From: Synanceia verrucosa
Taxonomy: Eukaryota > Chordata > Actinopteri > Perciformes > Synanceiidae
Reading direction: 5' to 3'
Length of the DNA: 64,000 nucleotides
Assembly: GCA_029721515.1 (NCBI GenBank)
Contig: CM056564.1
Coordinates: 4,817,011 to 4,881,010, forward strand
Numbering within the stretch: the stretch's first letter is position 1; every line of letters begins with the position of its first letter. Positions 62,401 to 64,000 of this stretch are shown piece after piece. The notes beneath the pieces are model-generated. The model had not been told where the DNA came from. It did not search any database and worked only from the letters and a program-made list of their open reading frames with translations. Both the position numbers and the translations under genes were made by a program.

Positions 62401-63475
62401 CATCAGGACCTCACGAATGCTTTTTACCAAGAGACACAGAAAAGAGTTTTCACACTACAGAGCAGCAGCTTGTTTTTGTGCCTTTCAGGATTTGTCTAAT
62501 TTCAGGTAAACAAAAGGACAAAGCAGCACACAAACATCTGCTGTACACCTGTAACCCAGCCCCATCCATTCTGATATCAGTCCCTCTGACTGTCAGCCAC
62601 AGCTTCAGTCTAAACACTGAAATAATGATGTGAATGGTAGAAAACAAAGCAGCAGTGCAGCCTGTGACCTAGAGGCAGCATTCAAGGAAAAGCACATGTT
62701 TTTTTTCCTGGCTGCACATGTACACAGACTGCCAGTACATCAATGTAAACACATGACCTGGATCAAAGCATGGGGTCTGAACTGAGGACGTAGGCACTTT
62801 GGTTTGCATCTCCAGTCATTCCCACGGTATTATTGACTGTTATTGTCATATGTAGTATGAGCACTAACCCAGCCATGTGTGGAGGCTCACCTTGTCTAGC
62901 TCGTCGTGCAGCTCCGACAGGGTGGGTCTGATGAGTTTCTCCCCCAGAGGTGCTGCTGTCTGCCGGTAAAAATCGATGTTGGGTACGGCATCGATGGTGT
63001 TGTGGCCAAAAGTCCTCAGGTAATAGGTGTTGGTGTGGGTGTCATAGTGATAGTGATGTTGGCCCCCTGTTGATGAATGCAAGCTGGTCTCGCTCATCAC
63101 TGTGTCCCCGTTCTGCAGCCCCTCCGCCGGCAGTGCCTCCGGAGAGGCCGCGCTCCCCGCTGCACTCGGATCCGCGAAGTTCACCACCCGAAACCGGCCT
63201 TTGGCTTCTTCTCCGCATACACCTGGATCGGCACCGGGACCTTCTGGAGGAACCACGGGAGTTGCCTTATCGCTAGATGGGGCAGTGGTGGAGCCGTCGG
63301 AGCTCGGAGACTTATCTTCGGAGGCGCCCGCTGCCTCGGCCACAAGGTCCACCTGGAACCGGCTCTGGCTGGGCGTCGGACCGGGCGGCCTCGTTCCCGC
63401 ATCAGGGGCTAAAAAATCATTTTCCGTCCCGGCGCTTTCTGTCGGTGCGGAGGGTGTGGAGGATGGCGCTGACAT
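8199..63475 (-). CDS. slc12a2: slc12a2: Na-K-2Cl cotransporter 1 (NKCC1), 27 coding exons, complete
   Basis: NKCC1 is an electroneutral symporter that loads one Na+, one K+ and two Cl- into cells. It is basolateral in secretory epithelia and in fish ionocytes, and also serves volume regulation and neuronal chloride loading. The joined exons give 3492 nt, or 1163 residues plus stop (1147 without exon 21), close to the family length. The N-terminus has SPAK/OSR1 docking motifs RFQV (39-42) and RFRV (94-97) and the phospho-threonine cluster T146, T150, T155, T160 and T173. Twelve membrane segments follow. Transport-site residues match human NKCC1: NIWGVM (241-246), Y326, PAATGIL (438-444) and A555/S558/S559. 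The long extracellular loop has glycosylation sequons at N495 and N505. The C-terminus ends VLTFYS, as in other NKCC1 proteins. An in-frame TAA at 63512-63514, 36 nt upstream, and G at -3 support the ATG at 63473-63475. I cannot tell which teleost paralogue (nkcc1a or nkcc1b) it is. Confidence 0.96.
8646..9147. mobile_element. TTAA-flanked MITE (piggyBac-like ends) with inserted SINE tail
   Basis: Flanked by TTAA at 8642-8645 and 9148-9151. The inverted ends read CTCATTGAGTG inward from the left and CTCATTGAGTG on the reverse strand from the right. Related copies lie at 35621 onward and 42716-42950. TTAA targets and CYC-type ends suggest a piggyBac-like MITE, but this is inferred. A SINE tail at 8753-8872 interrupts it. 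Confidence 0.65.
8753..8872 (+). mobile_element. SINE 3' fragment
   Basis: Matches the 3' half of the SINE at 14034-14354. It runs from GTGGAGACTTGTCCAGGGTG through AGACAGCTGGGATAGACTCC to GATAAGAGGTAGAAAATGG and a TGGATGGATGG tail. It is truncated at its 5' end and inserted in the TTAA element. Confidence 0.75.
9373..9467. repeat. CG/CA dinucleotide microsatellite next to the exon 26 donor
   Basis: GCGTGCGTGCGCATGCACGC, then repeated ACGC, then (AC)n with interspersed G. It is alternating purine-pyrimidine throughout. On the gene strand it is a TG tract starting within nine bases of the splice donor. Confidence 0.9.
9477..9544 (-). CDS. slc12a2: slc12a2 exon 26: C-terminal domain
   Basis: Residues 1097-1118 plus two bases. 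TNRQIRLNELLKEHSSTANL and IV. The donor GTAAGC is followed within nine bases by a long TG-rich microsatellite. Confidence 0.95.
9905..10040 (-). CDS. slc12a2: slc12a2 exon 25: C-terminal domain
   Basis: Residues 1051-1096, ending in phase 0. FEEMIEPYRLKEDDMEQEVA is followed by EPWRITDNELELYRAK. The acceptor reads GCTGTGTAG. Confidence 0.95.
10203..10636 (+). mobile_element. hAT-like MITE, 5' part, interrupted by two other repeats
   Basis: Starts TAGGGCTGTTGAAATTAGCG. The interior (GCAGGTCATGAAGCAGAACTCC and on) matches the copy at 20973-21479. A dispersed fish repeat (about 10484-10578) splits it, and a TTAA MITE at 10641 cuts off the 3' part. Confidence 0.65.
10484..10578 (-). repeat. Dispersed fish repeat inside the hAT-like MITE
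   Basis: TCAATTTTATTTGTATAACC ... CAAAGGGCTTTACAATCTGT. It is related to an opposite-orientation copy near 1640-1715. It is a very common type of fish repeat end that I cannot assign to a class. Confidence 0.5.
10641..10882. mobile_element. Short fold-back TTAA MITE
   Basis: TTAA at 10637-10640 and 10883-10886. The inverted ends are AGGGGAAGTGCC and GGCACTTCCCCT. The interior arm (GAGAAATGGTCAAGTTTGTG onward) matches 39487-39640 and 45655-45844. It lacks the long centre of those copies. Confidence 0.8.
11965..12051 (-). CDS. slc12a2: slc12a2 exon 24: C-terminal domain
   Basis: Residues 1022-1050 plus two bases. AMATLLSKFRIDFSDITVLG then DVNTKPKKE. Acceptor CTCCGCAG, donor GTAAGT. Confidence 0.95.
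12937..13049 (+). mobile_element. Short hAT-like MITE
   Basis: Starts CAGGCTGTTGAAATTAGAAC and ends with GATTAATCAGCGTTAACTTC AGCACTA. Both ends resemble those of the copy at 20973-21479, with almost all of the interior missing. A second hAT-like end (AGGGATGCAC ... CCCGATACCGATAC) begins right after it at about 13048. Confidence 0.5.
14034..14354 (+). mobile_element. tRNA-derived SINE with target-site duplication
   Basis: The head GGTGGCACGGTGGTGTAGTG and GTTAGCACTGTC contains a Pol III A-box-like sequence. The B-box segment is deleted in this copy. The body and TGGATGG tail match other fragments in the window. AAAAAATCTT flanks both sides (14024-14033 and 14355-14364), showing retrotransposition. 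Confidence 0.85.
14850..14961 (-). CDS. slc12a2: slc12a2 exon 23: C-terminal domain
   Basis: Residues 985-1021 plus two bases. GLTLLIPYLLTNKKRWKDCK and IRVFIGGKINRIDHDRR are almost identical to mammals. Confidence 0.95.
16260..16382 (-). CDS. slc12a2: slc12a2 exon 22: C-terminal domain
   Basis: Residues 944-984 plus one base. KKSPTVPLNVSDQRLLEASQ then GTVDVWWLFDDG, strongly conserved in NKCC proteins. Acceptor GTCTGCAG, donor GTGAGT. Confidence 0.95.
18730..18777 (-). CDS. slc12a2: slc12a2 exon 21: 48-bp alternative cassette with di-leucine, GC donor
   Basis: Exactly 48 bp, entering and leaving in phase 1. Inclusion adds 16 residues, and skipping keeps the frame, because exon 20 joins exon 22 equally well. 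It encodes DDDDDGKAPTQPLLKK. Mammalian NKCC1 has a 16-residue alternative exon 21 at this spot, reported to carry the di-leucine needed for basolateral sorting (family knowledge). L940 and L941 preserve it. The acceptor is TTTCCCAG, but the donor reads AAAAAAG|GCAGGA, a GC donor instead of GT. No usable GT lies close by in a frame that would keep the family sequence. Confidence 0.88.
19588..20065 (-). mobile_element. Tc1/mariner-like deletion derivative
   Basis: The ends are TACACCAATCAGGCATAACA (left) and ATACCTGATCAGTGTA (right), approximate inverted repeats next to TA. On the minus strand the interior encodes pieces such as KWSKEGPVVNQRQGHE and a downstream basic stretch. These resemble the N-terminal DNA-binding part of a Tc1-like transposase I recall from fish genomes. 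The catalytic region is deleted, and the element is non-functional. Confidence 0.7.
20215..20345 (-). repeat. Dispersed repeat fragment, inverted copy of 6130-6410
   Basis: Read on the minus strand, it shares ATGTGATTCAACAAGCC and the following CTCCTC-rich block with the copy near 6240. Similarity fades at both ends. Confidence 0.45.
20670..20724. repeat. (TA)n microsatellite
   Basis: About 27 TA units, preceded by CA-rich sequence. On the gene strand it begins 13 bases into intron 20. Confidence 0.95.
20738..20881 (-). CDS. slc12a2: slc12a2 exon 20: variable Ser-rich linker
   Basis: Residues 880-927 plus one base. DELLSSQEKSSGMKDVIVSI is conserved in position, followed by a Ser/Lys-rich, likely disordered stretch. 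The donor (GTCAGC) lies 13 bp from a long (TA)n tract inside the intron. Confidence 0.94.
20973..21479 (+). mobile_element. hAT-like MITE, most complete copy
   Basis: Runs from a decayed left end (GGATGTCGGAATTAGCCCGT) to CTTTAACTTCAACAGCCCTA on the right. That right end is the reverse complement of the TAGGGCTGTTGAAATTAG left end seen at 10203. No clear 8-bp target duplication, consistent with age. Confidence 0.65.
22359..22438 (-). CDS. slc12a2: slc12a2 exon 19: C-terminal domain
   Basis: Residues 853-879 plus one base. DSFDFQFGVVILRLKEGLDV and SHIQGQ precede the variable linker. Acceptor TTTTCTCAG, donor GTATCA. Confidence 0.95.
23089..23195 (-). CDS. slc12a2: slc12a2 exon 18: C-terminal domain
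   Basis: Residues 818-852 plus two bases. AAGLGRLKPNTLVLGFKNDW is nearly invariant in the family, followed by RDGDMMNVETYISMI. Confidence 0.95.
23886..24026 (-). CDS. slc12a2: slc12a2 exon 17: C-terminal domain
   Basis: Forty-seven codons (771-817), phase 0 at both ends. The first residues (GYRRPNFKDLATDQA) diverge from mammals, while RYQRWLLKKETKAFY and GAQYLLQ are conserved. Confidence 0.95.
26284..26395 (-). CDS. slc12a2: slc12a2 exon 16: C-terminal domain core
   Basis: Residues 733-770. RPQCLVMTGYPNSRPALLDL and FTKNVGLMICGHIRT are typical of the SLC12 C-terminal alpha/beta fold. Ends in phase 0 at GTGAGT. Confidence 0.95.
27800..27899 (-). CDS. slc12a2: slc12a2 exon 15: start of cytosolic C-terminus
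   Basis: Residues 700-732 plus two bases. DVNWGSSTQALTYHQAL and LSGVEDHVKNF are hallmark sequences at the beginning of the SLC12 C-terminal domain. Confidence 0.95.
28169..29022. mobile_element. hAT-like non-autonomous element
   Basis: Ends TAGGGCTGAACGATTTATTG and (reverse strand) CAGGGCTTAGTGATTTTAGG. The flanking octamers TGAATTCA (28161-28168) and TTCATTCA (29023-29030) match at six of eight positions, a plausible decayed hAT target duplication. No transposase frame. Confidence 0.55.
29250..29405 (-). CDS. slc12a2: slc12a2 exon 14: TM11-TM12
   Basis: Residues 648-699 plus one base. WRPSFKYYNMWVSLAGAILC begins TM11 and NWWAALLTNVIVLGLFIYV forms TM12. These segments help form the dimer interface (family knowledge). 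Ends SYKKP before the cytosolic C-terminus. Confidence 0.95.
30247..30355. repeat. TATACA-type microsatellite
   Basis: Repeats of ATATAC/ACATAT units over about 110 bp in intron 13. Confidence 0.9.
31379..31658 (+). mobile_element. 5'-truncated hAT-like MITE copy
   Basis: Matches the interior and right end of the 20973-21479 copy (AACTCCATTCAAAAAATCAA ... TTAATTTCGACAGCTCTA). The left end is missing and several internal deletions are visible. Confidence 0.6.
32389..32490 (-). CDS. slc12a2: slc12a2 exon 13: TM10
   Basis: Residues 614-647 plus one base. [20 protein letters not shown] is the conserved TM10. It ends SLANSP, completed as PG by exon 14. Poly(T) on the plus strand at about 32361-32376 puts an A-rich run just inside the downstream intron. 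Confidence 0.95.
33371..33494 (-). CDS. slc12a2: slc12a2 exon 12: TM9
   Basis: Residues 573-613 plus one base. ALCKDNIYPGLSMFAKGYGK is followed by NNEPLRGYILTFGIALAFIL, which includes TM9. Donor GTACGG, phase 1. Confidence 0.95.
33743..33850 (-). CDS. slc12a2: slc12a2 exon 11: TM8
   Basis: Thirty-six codons (537-572), phase 0 at both ends. IFSATLSSALASLVSAPK contains A555, S558 and S559, equivalents of the human Na+-coordinating A610, S613 and S614. Confidence 0.95.
33978..34138 (-). CDS. slc12a2: slc12a2 exon 10: long glycosylated extracellular loop
   Basis: Residues 483-536. The loop between TM7 and TM8 carries two N-glycosylation sequons (NDT at 495, NCT at 505), matching the two conserved sites of NKCC1. 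It has four cysteines (506, 511, 520, 527). The last cysteine spacing is two residues longer than I recall for human. Confidence 0.95.
34605..34689 (-). CDS. slc12a2: slc12a2 exon 9: TM7
   Basis: Residues 455-482 plus one base. DPQLAIPRGT is the short intracellular link, and LLAILITGIVYLGVAVST is TM7. Acceptor TTGTTGCAG, donor GTGCAG. Confidence 0.95.
34940..35064 (-). CDS. slc12a2: slc12a2 exon 8: TM6
   Basis: Residues 413-454. Contains [20 protein letters not shown], the discontinuous TM6. P438 and T441 (K+ site) and GIL 442-444 (chloride site) match human NKCC1. Ends ISGDLA in phase 0. Confidence 0.95.
35186..35294 (-). CDS. slc12a2: slc12a2 exon 7: TM5 and following loop
   Basis: Residues 377-412 plus one base. 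The hydrophobic AQIFLLIVLITAIVNYFIG forms TM5, followed by TFIPVKSKEPFGFFGYD. Acceptor CCTTTAG, donor GTATGA. Confidence 0.95.
35621..36120. mobile_element. TTAA-type MITE copy carrying a SINE head
   Basis: TTAA at 35617-35620 is followed by CTGTTTGAGTGCC, similar to the 8646-9147 ends. The block GTGGTGATTTTGGTGAAAGT to ACAAAATATTCTG matches 42716-42865. The right boundary near GGGTTAAAGGGTTAAAG (about 36110-36125) is uncertain. Confidence 0.5.
35801..35886 (-). mobile_element. SINE head (tRNA-like) fragment
   Basis: On the minus strand it reads GGCAGCACGGTGGTGCAGTG through CGCCTCACAGCAAGAAGG to GGGTTCAATTCC. This gives both the A-box and the B-box, the latter missing in the 14034-14354 copy. 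Only the head is present. Confidence 0.75.
36490..36600 (-). CDS. slc12a2: slc12a2 exon 6: TM4
   Basis: Thirty-seven codons (340-376), phase 0 at both ends. The variable start NVDAIMTDQT is extracellular loop. It is followed by the conserved NDIRIIGTITVILLLGISVA of TM4 and GMEWEAK. Confidence 0.95.
37138..37277 (-). CDS. slc12a2: slc12a2 exon 5: TM3
   Basis: Residues 293-339. Contains AYYLISRSLGPEFGG and AMYVVGFAETVVELLE. Y326 is the equivalent of human Y383, which contacts bound K+. Ends in phase 0. Confidence 0.95.
37471..37600. repeat. 130-bp repeat, copy 1 (intron 4)
   Basis: ATCATGAGGCACCAAGAGAT through GAACTGCGGGAG. By eye it differs from copy 2 (40085-40214) at only four positions. 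Family unknown. Confidence 0.8.
38136..38231 (-). CDS. slc12a2: slc12a2 exon 4: TM2
   Basis: Residues 261-292 plus one base. Encodes [20 protein letters not shown], nearly invariant across cation-chloride cotransporters, followed by FVRGG. The phase-1 donor joins exactly to exon 5. Confidence 0.95.
39046..39640. mobile_element. Fold-back TTAA element, nearly full length
   Basis: TTAA at 39042-39045 and then AGGGGAAGTTCTG. The left arm (39060-39245) is the inverse of the right arm (39485-39640), around a centre of about 240 bp. The last bases of the right end are lost. The same centre and right arm occur at 45421-45844. Confidence 0.75.
40085..40214. repeat. 130-bp repeat, copy 2 (intron 3)
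   Basis: Same orientation as copy 1 and about 97% identical. It is flanked on the right by a CA/TA microsatellite and on the left by a fragment resembling another fish repeat (GGTTTGGAATCAATTTG). Confidence 0.8.
40243..40375. repeat. CA then TA microsatellite
   Basis: (AC)n followed by about 100 bp of TA-rich alternating sequence in intron 3. Confidence 0.9.
40669..40744 (-). CDS. slc12a2: slc12a2 exon 3: TM1
   Basis: Residues 236-260 plus one base. Encodes the unwound TM1 core NIWGVM, whose backbone and side chains form parts of the Na+, K+ and Cl- sites in NKCC1 structures (family knowledge). It continues FIRMSWIVGQAGI. Confidence 0.95.
41971..42090 (-). CDS. slc12a2: slc12a2 exon 2: pre-TM1 linker
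   Basis: Forty codons (residues 196-235), phase 0 at both ends. It begins EPFEDGFANG and ends KFGWIKGVL, leading into membrane segment 1. The acceptor is TTTTCCAG and the donor GTGAGT. The central acidic stretch is less conserved than the two flanks. Confidence 0.95.
42716..42950. mobile_element. TTAA-type MITE, left-truncated copy
   Basis: Matches 35641 onward (GTGGTGATTTTGGTGAAAGT) and ends GGCACTCAATGAG before TTAA (42951-42954), the same end as 9147. Confidence 0.65.
45099..45279. mobile_element. 181-bp hAT-type MITE with perfect 8-bp target duplication
   Basis: TTGTTAAT occurs at 45091-45098 and again at 45280-45287. The ends are TAGAGCTCTGCAATATTACG and (reverse strand) TAGGGCTGTGCGATAT. 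The interior is rich in ATATCG/CGATAT. The target duplication and end sequence fit the hAT superfamily. Confidence 0.85.
45371..45420. repeat. Perfect 25-bp tandem duplication
   Basis: The 25-bp unit starting TTTATATTTTCTTAGAACTA occurs twice back to back without a mismatch. Confidence 0.9.
45421..45844. mobile_element. Fold-back TTAA element, left-truncated copy
   Basis: Shares the centre and right arm of 39046-39640. It has an intact right end (CAGAACTTCCCCT) followed by TTAA at 45845-45848. Confidence 0.75.
46315..46366. repeat. Near-perfect hairpin (21-bp arms, 10-bp loop)
   Basis: The left arm TGCCTACATTAGTCACCATC C pairs with the right arm GGATGGTGACTAATGCAGGC A with one mismatch, around TAGGAGGGTG. 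No terminator or known MITE context is evident. Confidence 0.8.
48120..48232 (+). mobile_element. Degenerate SINE head
   Basis: AGCATGGTGGACAGTGGTCA GCACTGCTGCC followed by TGTTCTCCCCATG and TGGGTTCTCTCTC mirrors the order of the SINE at 14034, with many substitutions. Confidence 0.55.
48233..48943. mobile_element. Possible DNA-element insertion inside the SINE/minisatellite
   Basis: The segment separates the SINE TTCTCTC stretch from the main minisatellite. Its ends loosely mirror each other: ACACCTAACCAAGTGGACTC on the left, and on the right strand ACACTGTCCTCATTTGGTCC AC. The class is unknown and the boundaries are approximate. Confidence 0.3.
48944..49630. repeat. Minisatellite of about 10-11 bp GGTTCTCTCTT units
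   Basis: Dozens of variants of TTGGTTCTCTC in two blocks (48944-49062 and about 49154-49558). Each block is followed by the same segment with TTTCCTCCCTCAGTCTAAAG ACAGTCAGC or its near copy, and then AAAGCCATTTTAAAGGCAAA. A module of about 500 bp has therefore been duplicated. Confidence 0.85.
52118..53088. mobile_element. hAT-type MITE (outer) with nested insertion
   Basis: Ends CAGTGTTAATTTAGTTG and (reverse strand) CAATGTTCATTTTCACAG. The flanking octamers AACGGAGC (52110-52117) and AATGGAGC (53089-53096) agree at seven of eight positions. The interior is interrupted by 52382-52789. Confidence 0.7.
52382..52789. mobile_element. hAT-type MITE (inner)
   Basis: Ends CTGGGCTGGGTACC and (reverse strand) TAGGGCTTGGTGTC. 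The flanking octamers GTATACAC (52374-52381) and GTATACTG (52790-52797) match at six of eight positions. It lies within the outer element 52118-53088. Confidence 0.65.
53371..53455. repeat. Long (AC)n microsatellite
   Basis: About 42 uninterrupted AC units in intron 1. Open frames over it are low-complexity artefacts. Confidence 0.97.
57980..58855 (+). mobile_element. Deleted hAT transposon with 8-bp target duplication
   Basis: AAATATTT flanks both sides exactly (57972-57979 and 58856-58863). The termini are TAGAGATG and CATCTCTA, a perfect 8-bp inverted match, with GATCGG-rich subterminal sequence. At 876 bp it is far shorter than an autonomous hAT. It retains only the N-terminal part of a transposase frame. 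Confidence 0.9.
58160..58665 (+). pseudogene. hAT transposase remnant: BED zinc finger and following segment, frameshifted
   Basis: One frame reads to CKTCKRLV (first cysteine codon at 58301), the start of a BED-type C2 pair. The next frame continues with NLIQHLKSFHTKEH (58345-58386), which supplies the histidines, so a one-base shift splits the finger. Downstream, CLDDQPFSVVEGFGFQRLVA is a stretch typical of ZBED/hAT proteins after the finger. The frame then stops at 58663-58665, so the catalytic RNase H-like domain and dimerisation region are absent. It cannot encode a working transposase. Confidence 0.75.
62891..63475 (-). CDS. slc12a2: slc12a2 exon 1: regulatory N-terminus
   Basis: Encodes residues 1-195 and ends in phase 0 at a GTGAGC donor. 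The disordered, GC-rich N-terminus includes GPTPSQSRFQVDLV, a SPAK/OSR1 docking site identical in this core to mammals. It also has a second site (RFRV) followed by VNF, a His/Tyr-rich stretch, and the phosphoregulatory block YYLRTFGHNT. T155 and T160 match human T212 and T217, the WNK-SPAK sites that activate transport. On family knowledge, the RFRVVNF segment overlaps a PP1 docking motif. Confidence 0.96.
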
Positions 63476-64000
63476 GGCACAAAGGAAAACACAAATGAAC
63501 GTGAGAACAGTTTAGAAAAAGGCGCTATGGCGCACAAACTAGCTGGAGGACGTGTGGAAGCCCGGGAGGCGCCCGCTGACGGTCTCCCTTCAGAGGGAGG
63601 GACACGCTGCTCCGGCGAGGCAGAGTGTGAGGAGCCGTAGTAGTGAATAGCTAGCTAGCTGTCTGGTGACATGAGGCTACAAACTGGAAACTTCAAGCCG
63701 CTCTCCTCCTTCTTCTTCCGCGGCAGTAAATCCAAAATACTCCGGGTTACTTTCACTCTCGCTCGGCAACAAGACTAAATCCCGTCCCCCTCCGCTGTGT
63801 CCGTTGTTCAGTGTAGGATGCTGTTATCGACCTTGCAGCAGCTGCCTCACAGTCTCCCGGTGCTGCCCTCGCTGTTATTATACACACTGCAGTCGGCATC
63901 ACTGATGGGTGGGCTCCCACTCTGGGGGGCCTCGCGAGATGTCATCGATAGTGTCTCTATTTTTTTTCAGCGGGAGGGAAATATCGCGAGAAGACATCAT
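63476..64000 (-). promoter_or_regulatory. slc12a2: 5' UTR and proximal promoter of slc12a2
   Basis: GC- and CpG-rich sequence upstream of the ATG. An in-frame TAA at 63512-63514 closes the reading frame 5' of the start. TCGCGAGA occurs at 63932-63939 and 63984-63991. A CCGCGGAAG ETS-like site is read on the minus strand near 63714-63723. A TATAATAA at 63875-63882 (minus strand) could act as a weak TATA element. The transcription start cannot be fixed from sequence. Confidence 0.6.
63932..63991. promoter_or_regulatory. Pair of TCGCGAGA motifs
   Basis: Two copies of the near-palindromic CGCG motif lie 52 bp apart. The first, CTCGCGAGAT, matches nine bases of the TCTCGCGAGA consensus known from CpG-island promoters (reported to bind BANP). 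The second is ATCGCGAGAA. Confidence 0.5.

Larger units (their letters stand above)
42091..62890 (-). other. slc12a2: slc12a2 intron 1 (20.8 kb)
   Basis: No coding exon of slc12a2 is needed here, since exons 1 and 2 join in phase with the expected DK-EPFEDG protein junction. The content is mobile DNA and simple repeats, listed separately. The remaining stretches, for example 43000-45090, 46400-48110, 49640-52110, 53560-57730 and 60080-62880, hold AT-rich sequence with no gene I can support. Fragments at 50795-50900 and 51028-51150 look like repeat ends (the latter like a hAT-type CTGGGCGGTATACCG end). The region around 47130-47190 resembles the common fish repeat tail ending CTATATAAATAAAGTGG. 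Confidence 0.7.

Noticed and set aside
62950..63515. Four plus-strand frames opposite exon 1
   Set aside because: Exon 1 is GC-rich, so antisense frames stay open by chance. The minus-strand frame matches NKCC1 and carries conserved motifs.

Overview
The window looks like teleost fish genomic DNA, most likely percomorph. It holds a vertebrate multi-exon gene with canonical splice sites and AT-rich introns. Those introns carry many hAT-like, Tc1-like and TTAA-type elements, a fish-type tRNA-derived SINE, and CA, TA and TATACA microsatellites.

The main content is one complete gene on the minus strand, slc12a2 (the Na-K-2Cl cotransporter NKCC1). Its start codon is at 63475 and its stop codon at 8199. 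I placed 27 coding exons by translating each one and requiring splice sites and matching phases. They sum to 3492 nt (1163 residues plus stop) with no leftover base, and every exon matches the NKCC1 protein in order. Exon 1 encodes the regulatory N-terminus, exons 2-15 cover the twelve membrane segments, and exons 15-27 encode the cytosolic C-terminus. Exon 21 is a 48-bp in-frame cassette encoding a di-leucine, and its donor appears to be GC instead of GT. The 5' flank (63476-64000) is GC-rich, with two TCGCGAGA motifs.

At the left edge (154-354, plus strand) is the last coding exon of a second gene. It encodes the C-terminal tail of a MINAR/KIAA1024-family membrane protein, probably minar2. 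The two genes converge tail to tail, and 355-8198 holds their 3' UTRs, intergenic DNA and a TTAA-bounded transposon remnant.

Almost everything else is intron. Intron 1 (20.8 kb) is a graveyard of mobile DNA. It has a deleted hAT element with an 8-bp target duplication and a frameshifted BED-finger remnant, sitting inside an older element. It also has a nested pair of hAT-like MITEs, a 181-bp MITE with a perfect target duplication, and a minisatellite that seems to have grown out of a SINE. Smaller introns carry a Tc1-like deletion derivative, a SINE with target duplications, a fold-back TTAA family and two 97% identical 130-bp repeats.

I found no bacterial-type operon, CRISPR array, RNA gene or clearly undescribed system. 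The best leads are the GC-donor cassette exon, simple repeats abutting splice donors, the SINE-derived minisatellite and the nested transposons.
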